From: Betaproteobacteria bacterium LSUCC0117
GTDB taxonomy: Bacteria; Pseudomonadota; Gammaproteobacteria; Burkholderiales; Burkholderiaceae_C
NCBI GenBank assembly: GCA_030441535.1
Contig: JAUJFZ010000005.1
Location: forward strand, 186,001 to 250,000
Direction of reading: 5' to 3'
Length of the DNA: 64,000 nt
The notes below the pieces were generated by a model. That model made no database searches. It was not told where the DNA came from and saw nothing but the letters and a program-made list of their open reading frames with translations. Positions 53,752 to 62,344 of this stretch are shown in pieces. The position numbers were made by a program, and so were the translations under genes. The first letter of the stretch is position 1. Every line of letters begins with the position of its first letter.

Positions 53752-54654
53752 TCAGGCGTTTTGTAAAAACTGGCGTAGCGCGCGCACACACGCTTCAGGC
53801 TGATCTTCTGGCAGAAAGTGCCCGCAGGGCAAGGTCTCGCCTACCACACGTGCCGCGCACTGAGCCTGCCACAAGGCCATGGGATCGAACAAGCGATGCA
53901 CGACGCCTTTACTTCCCCATAGCACCAGGGTGTCACAGGCGATCTGATCACCCTGTGCGCGGCTGTCGCGATCGTGGTCGAGGTCGATCCCGGCACTGGC
54001 TCGGTAATCGTCGCACATGCGGGTAATTACTTCGGGCGTGAAAGCCTGTTCGTAGGCCTGTAGCGCCTCAGGCTCAAGGTGGCTTAATCCGTTGGTGCCC
54101 CACCCGCCCAACTTGCTGTGCAGGTAGCTGATGGGGTTGCCGCCAATCATCTGTTCAGGGATGGGCGCGGGTTGAATCAGATGAAACCAGTGGTAGTAGG
54201 CGCGGGCAAACGCCATGTCAGTGGCGTTGTACATGTCCAGAGTTGGCGCGATGTCCATGAGACAGAGGCGTTTGATGCGCGCTGAATGATCTAGCGCCAT
54301 GCGGTGTGCGACACGCGCGCCGCGGTCGTGCCCACACAAATGGAACTCGTTAATACCGAAGTGATCCATCACCGCCGCCACATCCTGTGCCATCGCGCGC
54401 TTGGACATGTTGCTGTGATCGGGCTGCGCGGCCGGTGCCATGCTGTGTCCATAGCCGCGCAAGTCGGGCATCACAATGAAAAAATCAGCACTTAAACCCT
54501 GCGCCACGCGGTGCCACATGGCGTGGGTTTGTGGGAAGCCGTGCAACAGCAGCAGGGCGGGTTTGTGTCGGTCACTGAGCGGGGAGTGGCGTACAAAAAG
54601 ACGCAACCCATCGACTTCGACAAACTGGGACTCAAACGGGTCAAACCATGCCAT
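53752..54654 (-). CDS. Fluoroacetate/haloacetate dehalogenase-type alpha/beta hydrolase
   Basis: Alpha/beta hydrolase of 300 aa with an Asp nucleophile. Landmarks: LLHGFPQTHAMWHRV oxyanion region, MPDLRGYGHS, nucleophile Asp110 in LCGHDRGARVAHRM with Arg111 and Arg114, Asp134 in LMDIAPT, His155-Trp156 in YYHWFHLIQP, Tyr217 and catalytic His279 in LPCGHFLPED. These line up almost residue for residue with what I recall of the Rhodopseudomonas fluoroacetate dehalogenase, including the halide pocket. Activity on F or Cl substrates is an inference; epoxide hydrolases are the alternative. It closes the antiporter-thiL-pgpA-pncC run, 18 bases after pncC. Confidence 0.82.
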   Translation of the reverse strand: MAWFDPFESQFVEVDGLRLFVRHSPLSDRHKPALLLLHGFPQTHAMWHRVAQGLSADFFIVMPDLRGYGHSMAPAAQPDHSNMSKRAMAQDVAAVMDHFGINEFHLCGHDRGARVAHRMALDHSARIKRLCLMDIAPTLDMYNATDMAFARAYYHWFHLIQPAPIPEQMIGGNPISYLHSKLGGWGTNGLSHLEPEALQAYEQAFTPEVITRMCDDYRASAGIDLDHDRDSRAQGDQIACDTLVLWGSKGVVHRLFDPMALWQAQCAARVVGETLPCGHFLPEDQPEACVRALRQFLQNA

Positions 54655-54672
54655 GTGACATCCTTTAAACGG

Positions 54673-55197
54673 TTACTGATCGGTGCTTGCTTCGGGTTCA
54701 GGTGATTGCGTCAGATAGGTGTGCAAGCGCGCCAGGGCATGGGCGACAGCGGCCGCACGCACGGCGGCGCGATCGCCTGCAAAGTGTTGTGACTCGGTCC
54801 AAAGCTGTGTACCCACACACCAACCAAACCACACCAACCCCACCGGCTTTTCGGGGCTGCCACCGGTCGGGCCGGCAACGCCCGTAGTGGCCACACTCGC
54901 GTGAACCCCTGCTCGTTGTTGTGCGCCTCTTGCCATCGCTGCGGCAACTGGCTCGCTCACCGCGCCATGCGCGCGAATCAAGTCATCCGGCACTCCCAGC
55001 TCGGTGGTCTTTGCCGCGTTGGCATAAGTCACCCAGCCGCGCTCGAACCAAGCGCTTGAGCCCGACAAGTCCGTGCAGGCCGCGGCGATGCCACCGCCTG
55101 TGCAGCTCTCTGCCGTTGCCATTTGCTGTTGGCGTTGCATGAGTTGCGCTGCTAATTGCTGGACCGTATCTGCAAGGGAAGGCGTTAATGGGTTCAT
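54673..55197 (-). CDS. pncC: CinA C-terminal domain protein / nicotinamide-nucleotide amidohydrolase
   Basis: Deamidates NMN to nicotinate mononucleotide in the family's characterised members. The stand-alone C-terminal CinA domain (174 aa from the ATG at 55197) has MATAESCTGGGIAAACTDLS with the catalytic Ser, FERGWVTYANAAKTTELGV and VATTGVAGPTGGSPEKPVGL. The frame extends upstream into pgpA but the ATG at 55197 is the natural start, 10 bases after the pgpA stop. pgpA-pncC following thiL is a frequent order in proteobacteria. Confidence 0.92.
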   Translation of the reverse strand: MNPLTPSLADTVQQLAAQLMQRQQQMATAESCTGGGIAAACTDLSGSSAWFERGWVTYANAAKTTELGVPDDLIRAHGAVSEPVAAAMARGAQQRAGVHASVATTGVAGPTGGSPEKPVGLVWFGWCVGTQLWTESQHFAGDRAAVRAAAVAHALARLHTYLTQSPEPEASTDQ

Positions 55198-55207
55198 GGT
55201 GGGGCGA

Positions 55208-55780
55208 TCAGTGTGGCCAAAGGGCGGGGAGGAAGCGGACACCCAGCGCCCACACCAACAGCGTGAGTGCGGCAGCAATCAGGTCGTCAAACATGACGCC
55301 AAAGCCGCCCCGCCAGCCGAAGCCTTTGAAGGTTTGATCGGCCCAGCGTGTGGGCCCGAACTTCACCGCATCAAAGAAGCGAAACAAGCCAAAGGCCAAC
55401 AACTGCCCGGTGAAGCCGATGGGCATCACCAGCCAAAGTACCAGCCAAAATGCAATCACCTCATCCCAGACCATATGCCCTGAATCGGCGATGCGTAAAT
55501 TGATCGCACAGGTCTTACTGGCCCAACAACCGACCACAAAACCGATGGCGATGAGCGTCAGCCACTGGCGGTCGGATAAAAAAGGATACAGCGCCAAAAA
55601 ACCAACCCACGCCCACAGGGTGCCGACAGTTCCCGGCGCAAACCGCGTGAGCCCTGAGCCAAAACCAAGGGCAATCCAATGCGCGGGATGCCCCAGCATG
55701 AAGCGCCAAGTTGGCCGCAGCGGGGGAGTAGCAGTCGCTTGCGGTGTGGCTTCAGCGGTATCGGCGGTTGAGGTGCTCAT
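55208..55780 (-). CDS. pgpA: Phosphatidylglycerophosphatase A
   Basis: Membrane phosphatase that makes phosphatidylglycerol from PGP. The 190 aa protein starts with an Ala/Thr-rich hydrophilic stretch and then has GFGSGLTRFAPGTVGTLWAW, the acidic VWDEVIAFWLVL and FGLFRFFDAVKFGP, ending FGVMFDDLIAAAL; these acidic clusters are the family's catalytic residues. The start overlaps the thiL stop by ATGA. Confidence 0.92.
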   Translation of the reverse strand: MSTSTADTAEATPQATATPPLRPTWRFMLGHPAHWIALGFGSGLTRFAPGTVGTLWAWVGFLALYPFLSDRQWLTLIAIGFVVGCWASKTCAINLRIADSGHMVWDEVIAFWLVLWLVMPIGFTGQLLAFGLFRFFDAVKFGPTRWADQTFKGFGWRGGFGVMFDDLIAAALTLLVWALGVRFLPALWPH

Positions 55781-56778
55781 GCAGAAAAGTGGTCAAACCC
55801 GCGGTAGTCGTTGGCGATCGCTACCCCTTTGGCGTCGCGCAGGACCAGCGCAGTGCCGTCGGTGATGCGACCGATTCTGGTTATTTTGACACCAACTTGT
55901 GCCGCCAGGTGTGCCAACCGCGCGGCCTGATTAGGCGGCGCAGCAAATAGCAACTCATAGTCATCGCCACCCGCGAACGCCAGTGCACGTCGCAGGTCGA
56001 CCGGTAAGGTCGCGACCGTGGAGCTGACAGGTAGCGTGTCGATCGCCACTTCCGCGCCACACTGGCTGGCCGCAAGTAGGTGGTGTAAGTCGCCCGCGAG
56101 GCCGTCGCTGATATCCATCGCGGCAGTGGCTAGGCCCCGGAGTGCGTGACCCAGTGCGACACGGGGTGTGGGCATGGTCATGCGGCTTTCAACGGTTTGT
56201 CGCGCTTGTGCCGTCATGCTGGTTTGCACCGCGGTGGTTTCGGGGTCTTGTAGCGCCCAGCGCAGCGCCAACGCCGCGTCACCCAAAGTGCCTGATACAT
56301 ACAGGTCATCGCCACTCTGTGCGCCGTCGCGCCGCAATGCTTGCGTGGGCGGCACCTCGCCGATCACCGTGATGGCGATGGTCAGTGGCCCGCGCGTGAT
56401 GTCGCCACCAATCAGGGCACAGTCATGTGCGCTGGCCAGCGCCAAGAGGCCCTTCGAGAACGCAGCGACCCAGGGTTCATCAAGGGTTGGTAATGCCAAT
56501 GCGAGTGTGAAGCTGCGCGGTGTGGCACCCATGGCCGCCAGGTCACTGAGGTTGACGGCCAGTGCCTTGTGGCCCAGTTGCTGGGGGTCGGTGTCTTCGA
56601 AAAAATGTTGCCCAGCAACCAACATGTCGGCTGAGATGGCTTGCACCATTTGTGGCGTGCTGTGGGTCAGCGCACAATCATCGCCCGGGCCCAGCGCCAC
56701 GTGCGGTAGCCTGCCCGCACCTGCGCCCTGCACGTTGGGTGTCACGAAGTAGCGTTTGATCAAAGTAAATTCGGTCAT
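55777..56778 (-). CDS. thiL: Thiamine-monophosphate kinase
   Basis: Last step of thiamine diphosphate synthesis: phosphorylates thiamine monophosphate. The 333 aa protein begins with FTLIKRYF and has VALGPGDDCAL, the metal-binding ISADMLVAGQHFFED, SDLAAMGATPRSF, AMDISDGLAGDLHHLL and FAGGDDYELLF, all diagnostic of ThiL/PurM-like enzymes. No thi biosynthesis genes lie nearby; the context is pgpA and an antiporter, overlapping at both ends by four bases. Confidence 0.95.
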   Translation of the reverse strand: MTEFTLIKRYFVTPNVQGAGAGRLPHVALGPGDDCALTHSTPQMVQAISADMLVAGQHFFEDTDPQQLGHKALAVNLSDLAAMGATPRSFTLALALPTLDEPWVAAFSKGLLALASAHDCALIGGDITRGPLTIAITVIGEVPPTQALRRDGAQSGDDLYVSGTLGDAALALRWALQDPETTAVQTSMTAQARQTVESRMTMPTPRVALGHALRGLATAAMDISDGLAGDLHHLLAASQCGAEVAIDTLPVSSTVATLPVDLRRALAFAGGDDYELLFAAPPNQAARLAHLAAQVGVKITRIGRITDGTALVLRDAKGVAIANDYRGFDHFSA

Positions 56779-58025
56779 GGCCGTTGCGCCTGCTGCGCAT
56801 CATTCGTTACATTTTCAGGCTCATTCGTGGGCTTATGGTCGTCAGCGTCACCCGACCAAAATAACGCGCGAGCCACCATCGGGGGGCCCACTGTCTCCAA
56901 AATGGCGACTGCTGCAAACACGACTGATGCGACAACCGAGCCGGAGTAAGGGAACTGAGCGGTGGTGGTGTTTGCTAAGCCAATGGCCATCCCTGCCATG
57001 GGCAGCAAGATCAGGCCAGCGTTCAAATTGGTGGCGCGTGACCACCCCACCAGCGCGCCAGTGGCCGAGACGCCCACCCACTTCGCCAAGCTGCGTGCCG
57101 CCACAAAAACCAGCGCGGCGGGCGCAAATGCCAGCATTTCTTTGAGGTGTAAATTGGCGCCGGCATACACAAACAAGGCGACAAAAAACAGCTCGAATGC
57201 GGGTCCAAATTCCATGTCTGCCAACAGATCTTCCGGTTCCAAGCTGCTGACAACCGTGCCCAATACCAGCGGCGCAAACAGCACCGACAACTCAAAAGTC
57301 AATGCCAAACCCAGCGTCATACTGACCGCGCCAACCACCAACGCCAGGCTGTACTGGGAGGCGCCTTGGGTGATGCCAGCGACACGGTGTAAGGCATACC
57401 CCATCAAACCGCCCAGCAAGGTGGACCCGAGTAACTGATAGGCAGGCCCGCCGACCATCGTGCTCAGTGGGGCGTTATTTTGGTGGTACAGCAAGGGTAA
57501 GAGTGCCGCAAAAACCATGAATGCAAAAACATTGTTCAGTGCGACCAAAGCCTCTGAGCGGTCGGTGGTGACACCTTTCGCTCCCAGTTCGTGCGCCACG
57601 TGAATTAGAACGGCAGGTGATGAAGAAATGGCAATGGCCGCAATGACGGCTCCGGGCAATTTGGGGATGCCGAACCACGTCAATGCGAAGTACACCGCCG
57701 CAAATGTCAGGGTGCTCTCGACCAGCGAAACCAACAACAGCCCTTTGTCTTTGATCACCGCGCGCAGGTCAATCGACAAGCCTAAGCGGTACAGGATCAA
57801 CGCCAGGGCGATATCGATCACAATTTTGGTGCGCTCGAGGGTTTCGAAACCAAACAAGTGCAGACCATTGGGGCCCGCGATCAGCCCCACCAACATGAAG
57901 CCGGTGATACTGGGGATCCACGGGACGCGGTGCGCCAAATAACCCCCAAGCGCCCCACAAAACAGCAAGAAGCCAAAGAAAAAGAGGGTGCTGACCTGCA
58001 GCGGAAATGCCGGAAGAAATTCCAT
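56775..58025 (-). CDS. Cation:proton antiporter, CPA2/Kef type without regulatory domain
   Basis: Twelve-helix inner-membrane antiporter of the monovalent cation:proton antiporter-2 family, 416 aa. Visible are GGYLAHRVPWIPSITGFMLV with GLIAGPNGL (helix 1-2), ALALILYRLGLSIDL and AIAISSSPAVLIHVAHELGA in the transport core. A C-terminal RCK/TrkA-N domain, present in KefB/KefC, is missing, so glutathione gating of the Kef kind is not expected; the C-terminus is a short polar tail. K+ or Na+ selectivity is unknown. It is the first gene of the thiL-pgpA-pncC-hydrolase run. Confidence 0.85.
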   Translation of the reverse strand: MEFLPAFPLQVSTLFFFGFLLFCGALGGYLAHRVPWIPSITGFMLVGLIAGPNGLHLFGFETLERTKIVIDIALALILYRLGLSIDLRAVIKDKGLLLVSLVESTLTFAAVYFALTWFGIPKLPGAVIAAIAISSSPAVLIHVAHELGAKGVTTDRSEALVALNNVFAFMVFAALLPLLYHQNNAPLSTMVGGPAYQLLGSTLLGGLMGYALHRVAGITQGASQYSLALVVGAVSMTLGLALTFELSVLFAPLVLGTVVSSLEPEDLLADMEFGPAFELFFVALFVYAGANLHLKEMLAFAPAALVFVAARSLAKWVGVSATGALVGWSRATNLNAGLILLPMAGMAIGLANTTTAQFPYSGSVVASVVFAAVAILETVGPPMVARALFWSGDADDHKPTNEPENVTNDAQQAQRP

Positions 58026-58110
58026 GAAAAACCGATAAAACGGGTTGTGAAACGCGGTTGAAGATGCAGCGCGCGGGCGCTACAAAAATGATGGACCCCG
58101 CGCGTTGGGG

Positions 58111-58500
58111 TTAGTGAAGAAGGCCTGGGGCCGTGCCCGCCGCCTGCAAGACGAATGGCGGCACGGTGGTTTCAAATCGGGTGCCATCAACGGCTACAAA
58201 GAAAAAGAAGCCGCTCATCATGCCCGCAGAGGTCCTTAGTTGGGCGCCACTGGTGTACTCAAAGGACTCTCCCGGTTGCAGCAGCGGTTGCTTGCCAACC
58301 ACGCCCAAGCCGTCAACCGTCTCGATTTGACCGGTCGCATCCTCAATGTCCCAATGGCGGGCGATCAGCTGCACACCAACCGTGCTCTCATTCGCCACGG
58401 TGATGGTGTAGGCAAACGTAAAAAGCCCCTGGGCAGGCTTTGACTGCGCCTCAATGAAGTGCGGTACCGCTGAAATTCGGACGGAATAGGAAGAAGACAT
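58111..58500 (-). CDS. apaG: ApaG protein
   Basis: Small beta-sandwich protein (129 aa, FnIII-like fold) linked genetically with Co2+ resistance and Mg2+ efflux in enterics. Matching features: FTFAYTITVANESTVGVQLI, RHWDIEDATGQIETVDGLGV and VGKQPLLQPGESFEYTSGAQ followed by MMSGFFFF. It is divergent from rpe across 75 bases, the usual Burkholderiales layout. Molecular function is not settled. Confidence 0.93.
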   Translation of the reverse strand: MSSSYSVRISAVPHFIEAQSKPAQGLFTFAYTITVANESTVGVQLIARHWDIEDATGQIETVDGLGVVGKQPLLQPGESFEYTSGAQLRTSAGMMSGFFFFVAVDGTRFETTVPPFVLQAAGTAPGLLH

Positions 58501-58575
58501 GGGTGGATATTAGCCGCGATCCGTAGCCTTCGGAAGACTGCGACAATAGCGGCTGCAAATTTTTATCTGTGCAAC

Positions 58576-59262
58576 ATGACAAATAAGACCTACCGCATTG
58601 CCCCCTCCATCCTGTCAGCTGACTTTGCCAACTTAGGCCAAGAGGTCCGCGACGTCATCGCGGCGGGTGCCGATTGGATTCACTTTGACGTGATGGACAA
58701 CCACTATGTGCCCAACCTGACGTTTGGCCCGATGGTGTGCCAAGCCCTCAAACCGCATGCCAAAACGCCAGCCGGCGTGGCGGTACCCATCGATGTCCAC
58801 CTGATGGTGAGTCCAGTCGACCCCTTGGCTGCGGCATTTGCGCAAGCCGGCGCCGATTTGGTGAGCTTTCACCCTGATGCATCGACCCACGTGCACCGCA
58901 GCATTCAGGCCCTCAAGGGTCATGGCGTCAAAGTCGGGCTCACCTTTAACCCCGCCGAGCCATTGGATGTGCTTGATTGGGTCATCGACGACATCGATTT
59001 GGTCTTGATCATGAGCGTCAACCCGGGTTTTGGTGGTCAAAGCTTCATTGACAGCGCGCTCCGGAAAATTGAAAACGTGCGAAAGCGCATTGACGCCTGC
59101 GGCAAAGATATTCGTTTAGAGGTCGATGGTGGCATCAAAACCGACAACATCGCCCAAGTCGCCGCTGCGGGGGCAGATACCTTTGTGGCGGGCAGCGCTA
59201 TTTTTGGTAAGCCCGATTACGCCAGCGTGATCCGTGACATGCGCACCGCGCTAGCCGCATGA
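58576..59262 (+). CDS. rpe: Ribulose-phosphate 3-epimerase
   Basis: Interconverts ribulose-5-P and xylulose-5-P. The TIM-barrel protein (228 aa) has APSILSADFANLGQEV, WIHFDVMDNHYVPNLTFGP, PIDVHLMV, LIMSVNPGFGGQSF and RLEVDGGIKTDN, which hold the catalytic and metal residues. Its stop overlaps gph by ATGA. Confidence 0.96.
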   Translation: MTNKTYRIAPSILSADFANLGQEVRDVIAAGADWIHFDVMDNHYVPNLTFGPMVCQALKPHAKTPAGVAVPIDVHLMVSPVDPLAAAFAQAGADLVSFHPDASTHVHRSIQALKGHGVKVGLTFNPAEPLDVLDWVIDDIDLVLIMSVNPGFGGQSFIDSALRKIENVRKRIDACGKDIRLEVDGGIKTDNIAQVAAAGADTFVAGSAIFGKPDYASVIRDMRTALAA

Positions 59263-59951
59263 GCGCGACCGTCCGTTATCAAGCGGTGTTGCTGGACCTC
59301 GATGGCACCATGGTTGACACCATCGGTGACTTTGTTGTCGCCATGAACAACACCTTGCAGGCTGTCGGTTGCGACGGTGTGCCGGGTGAGATCGTTCGAA
59401 CCTGGGTTGGTCGGGGTGGCCCTCATTTGATCAACGAGGCCCGTCTGCATGCTGGCCTGCCCGAATCAGACTTAGAGGTGCTGCGTGTGGGGTTTTATGC
59501 CCACTATGGCGCGATCAACGGCCAGCACAGCGAGACGTTTCCGGGTGTGGATGCGGGGCTGGCCTATTGGCAAGACCGGGGCGTTCGACTGGCGTGCGTC
59601 ACCAACAAGCCCGAGGCGCATGCCCGGGCACTGCTGAAGCTCAAAGGTCTCGACGCCTATTTTGGTGACTTTGTTTGGGGCGGTGATTCGCTCGCCGAGC
59701 GCAAGCCCCACGCCCTGCCGTTGCAAACAGCCTGCGCTGCACTGGGGGTGCCCGCTGCGCAGTCCTTGATGGTGGGTGACAGTCACACCGATGCGCATGC
59801 GGCGCTGGCGGCGGGGATGGACGCGGCTTTGCTGTCGTGGGGGTACAACCACGGCGCGCCCATCCATGACTTGCCGGCGGTGTTGCACGCCGATGATTTT
59901 GAAACCTTGGTCAGTTTTTGGGAAAAAGCGCAGCCCGGTGCCCGCGCCTGA
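59259..59951 (+). CDS. gph: Phosphoglycolate phosphatase
   Basis: HAD phosphatase (230 aa) that removes phosphate from 2-phosphoglycolate formed in DNA repair. The nucleophile Asp is in LLDLDGTMVDTIGD, followed by the cap domain and KPEAHARALLKL, SLAERKPHALPLQ (Lys) and LMVGDSHTDAHAA (metal Asp). rpe-gph ahead of the trp genes is standard in Burkholderiales. Its product glycolate is the same compound the dehalogenases of this window would make. Confidence 0.93.
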   Translation: MSATVRYQAVLLDLDGTMVDTIGDFVVAMNNTLQAVGCDGVPGEIVRTWVGRGGPHLINEARLHAGLPESDLEVLRVGFYAHYGAINGQHSETFPGVDAGLAYWQDRGVRLACVTNKPEAHARALLKLKGLDAYFGDFVWGGDSLAERKPHALPLQTACAALGVPAAQSLMVGDSHTDAHAALAAGMDAALLSWGYNHGAPIHDLPAVLHADDFETLVSFWEKAQPGARA

Positions 59952-59976
59952 CGGGCCTTGCGCTAAACTCACCCTT

Positions 59977-60057
59977 ATGTTTTTTCACCGATCCATCACC
60001 TCAGGTTGCAACGACCGGGGAGCCTGGTCTTGGCGTAGCCGAGTGCTGCGCGGCTGA
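59977..60057 (+). CDS. trpL: trp operon leader peptide (TrpL-like), unannotated small ORF
   Basis: A 26-codon ORF lies between gph and trpE. Its product ends GAWSWRSRVLRG, with two Trp codons separated by one Ser (60025-60033), eight codons before a TGA at 60055. A Trp-rich leader directly before trpE is the hallmark of ribosome-dependent attenuation, and RNA pairings next to it fit (see the next entry). I see no Shine-Dalgarno before the ATG; a weak TAAACT (59964-59969) lies just upstream, so the ORF could be leaderless, as reported for rhizobial trpL. Too short to be found by length cut-offs; confidence rests on position and the WSW run. Confidence 0.72.
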   Translation: MFFHRSITSGCNDRGAWSWRSRVLRG

Positions 60058-60160
60058 ACGCCGCATATTGGACTCAAGGGCGCACCGAGCGCGGCGCCCC
60101 GCAAAGTGATCCCCCGGCCTTCACCCCAGCACAGCAAGCGTGTTGGCCAGGCCCGGTTTC
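60031..60160 (+). promoter_or_regulatory. Putative trp attenuator RNA
   Basis: Mutually exclusive stems found by hand: GGCGT 60032-60036 with ACGCC 60058-60062 (covers the second Trp codon); CGCCGC 60059-60064 with GCGGCG 60091-60096 (antiterminator); GGGCGC 60078-60083 with GCGCCC 60094-60099. A stalled ribosome on the Trp codons would free the middle segment. A further hairpin, CCGGCCT 60114-60120 / AGGCCCGG 60149-60156 with inner CAGCAC/GTGTTG, ends in TTTC just before the trpE ribosome site. There is no long U run after 60099, so termination may occur at the later hairpin or need Rho. Confidence 0.55.
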
Positions 60161-60178
60161 TATACAGGTGAAACAACC

Positions 60179-61678
60179 ATGTTGACGCAAGCAGAATTTG
60201 ATGATTTGGTACGCCAAGGCTACAACCGCATTCCCCTGATCGCCCAAGCCTTTGCGGACTTGGAAACCCCGCTCTCGCTCTACCTCAAGTTGGCCCACGT
60301 ACAGGACGGTGGGCGTTACAGCTTTTTGTTGGAGTCAGTCGTCGGGGGTGAGCGATTCGGGCGCTACAGCTTCATTGGTCTGCCCGCCCGCACCATGCTG
60401 CGATCCACAGGATTTGGCCCTGACGCAAAAACCGAAGTCGTCACCGAGGGACAGGTTGTCGAAATCGATCACGGTAACCCGCTTGATTTCGTGGCGGCTT
60501 ACCAAAAGCGCTTCAAAGTGGCGATCCAGCCTGATATGCCCCGTTTCTGTGGGGGGCTTGCGGGTTATTTTGGTTACGACACGGTCCGCCACATTGAGAA
60601 AAAGCTGGCCCATTCTTGTCCGCCAGACACCTTGGGGTGTCCTGATATTTTGCTGATGCAAACCGAGGAAGTGGCCGTCATTGATAACTTGTCGGGCAAG
60701 CTCTACCTCATCGTGTACGGCGACCCTGAACAGACCAACGCCTACGCGACGGCCGTTGACCGTTTGAACGTTTTGAAAGCGCGTTTGCGCGTGCCCGTTG
60801 ACCTGCCAGCCATGAAGGGGCACACCCAAACCACGGTCATCCACGATCGCCAACAGGCGGACTTTGAAGCGGCCGTAAAGCGGGCTCAGGGGATGATCGA
60901 GGCCGGTGATTTCATGCAAGTGGTCATTGGGCAGCGTTTGCGCAAGCCGTTTGATGCGCCACCCATGAGCCTGTACCGCGCACTGCGGTCCATGAACCCC
61001 AGTCCTTACATGTATTACTACGACCTAGGCGATCACCACGTGGTGGGGGCATCGCCCGAGATTTTGGTCCGTCAAGAACAGGTGCCCACCGGGCAAAAAA
61101 TCACGATCCGACCGCTGGCGGGCACCCGTCCGCGTGGGGCAACCCCCGAGGCGGATCTGGCCGCCGAGCAGGACTTACTCGCGGACCCCAAAGAGCGTGC
61201 CGAGCACGTCATGCTGATTGATTTGGCGCGCAATGACATTGGTCGAATCGCGCAAATCGGCAGCGTCAAGGTGACCGAGTCGTTCGCGGTGGAGCGCTAC
61301 AGCCACGTCATGCACATCGTCAGCAACGTCGAAGGCATTTTGCGAGATGGCTTATCCAGCATGGATGTGTTACGTGCCTGCTTTCCTGCCGGTACGTTGA
61401 GTGGGGCACCCAAAATTCAGGCCATGGAGGTGATCGATCAACTCGAACCCACCAAACGCGGTATTTACGGCGGTGCCTGTGGGTACCTCAGTTATGCGGG
61501 CGACATGGACGTTGCGATTGCGATTCGCACCGCGGTGGTGAAAGATAAAACCTTGTATGTCCAAGCGGCTGCTGGCGTGGTGGCTGATTCGGTGCCTGCC
61601 CTTGAGTGGGCCGAAACCGAGCACAAGGCGCGTGCCATTCTGCGCGCGGCCGAGCTGGTTGAGCAGGGATTGGAGTGA
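60179..61678 (+). CDS. trpE: Anthranilate synthase component I
   Basis: Makes anthranilate from chorismate with ammonia from TrpG. The 499 aa protein has the Trp feedback-site motif SFLLESVVGGERFGRYSFIG near residue 50, and the catalytic C-terminal part with PLAGTRPRGATPEAD, HVMLIDLARNDIGRIAQ and CFPAGTLSGAPKIQAMEVID. The ATG at 60179 is preceded by AGGTGA; an earlier in-frame codon at 60140 lies inside the leader structure and is rejected. Expression is probably set by the leader described above. Confidence 0.96.
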   Translation: MLTQAEFDDLVRQGYNRIPLIAQAFADLETPLSLYLKLAHVQDGGRYSFLLESVVGGERFGRYSFIGLPARTMLRSTGFGPDAKTEVVTEGQVVEIDHGNPLDFVAAYQKRFKVAIQPDMPRFCGGLAGYFGYDTVRHIEKKLAHSCPPDTLGCPDILLMQTEEVAVIDNLSGKLYLIVYGDPEQTNAYATAVDRLNVLKARLRVPVDLPAMKGHTQTTVIHDRQQADFEAAVKRAQGMIEAGDFMQVVIGQRLRKPFDAPPMSLYRALRSMNPSPYMYYYDLGDHHVVGASPEILVRQEQVPTGQKITIRPLAGTRPRGATPEADLAAEQDLLADPKERAEHVMLIDLARNDIGRIAQIGSVKVTESFAVERYSHVMHIVSNVEGILRDGLSSMDVLRACFPAGTLSGAPKIQAMEVIDQLEPTKRGIYGGACGYLSYAGDMDVAIAIRTAVVKDKTLYVQAAAGVVADSVPALEWAETEHKARAILRAAELVEQGLE

Positions 61679-61683
61679 ACACC

Positions 61684-62334
61684 ATGAGCCAGGCATTACC
61701 TCATTTCTTTCCCGCTGACCCAGTCGCTGTTGCCAAGCGCGGTGGCCGTGCCATCACGCTGTTCATGCTCGACAACTACGACAGCTTTACGTTCAATTTG
61801 GTGCAGTACTTCGGTGAGCTCGGCGCTGACGTTTGGGTATATCGCAACGACGAAATTGATCTGGCCGGCATTGAGGCTTTGAAACCCGACTGTGTCGTCA
61901 TTTCACCCGGGCCGTGCTCGCCCAAAGAGGCCGGTATTTCGGTACCAACGATTCAGCATTTCGCCGGCAAGTTACCCATCCTCGGGGTGTGTTTGGGACA
62001 CCAATCCATCGGTGCGGCCTTTGGCGGGACCATCGTGCGCTCACAGCAACTCATGCACGGCAAAACCAGCGTGATACGCACGCTTTGCGAGGGCGTCTTC
62101 GCAGGCTTGCCCGAGGCGTTCGAAGTCAACCGCTACCATTCCCTCGCGGTCCAGAAAGCAGATCTGCCAGCTGATTTGATCGTCACGGCATGGACCGACG
62201 ATGGTGAAATAATGGGTCTGCGCCATCGACACCTGCCCATTGAGGGGGTGCAATTTCACCCCGAATCGGTGTTGAGCGCACACGGCCATGCGCTGTTGGC
62301 GAATTTCTTAGCGCAAGTGCCAGCTGTTGAATGA
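61684..62334 (+). CDS. trpG: Anthranilate synthase component II (glutamine amidotransferase)
   Basis: Class I glutaminase subunit. After an unusual N-terminal extension of about 26 residues the domain starts LFMLDNYDSFTFNLVQYF; ISPGPCSPKEAG, the nucleophile Cys in LGVCLGHQSIGAAF and the His-Glu of GVQFHPESVLS complete the triad. The ATG at 61684 has GGAG eight bases before it and is preferred to the GTG at 61675 that overlaps the trpE stop. 216 aa. Confidence 0.95.
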   Translation: MSQALPHFFPADPVAVAKRGGRAITLFMLDNYDSFTFNLVQYFGELGADVWVYRNDEIDLAGIEALKPDCVVISPGPCSPKEAGISVPTIQHFAGKLPILGVCLGHQSIGAAFGGTIVRSQQLMHGKTSVIRTLCEGVFAGLPEAFEVNRYHSLAVQKADLPADLIVTAWTDDGEIMGLRHRHLPIEGVQFHPESVLSAHGHALLANFLAQVPAVE

Positions 62335-62344
62335 GGACATGAAT

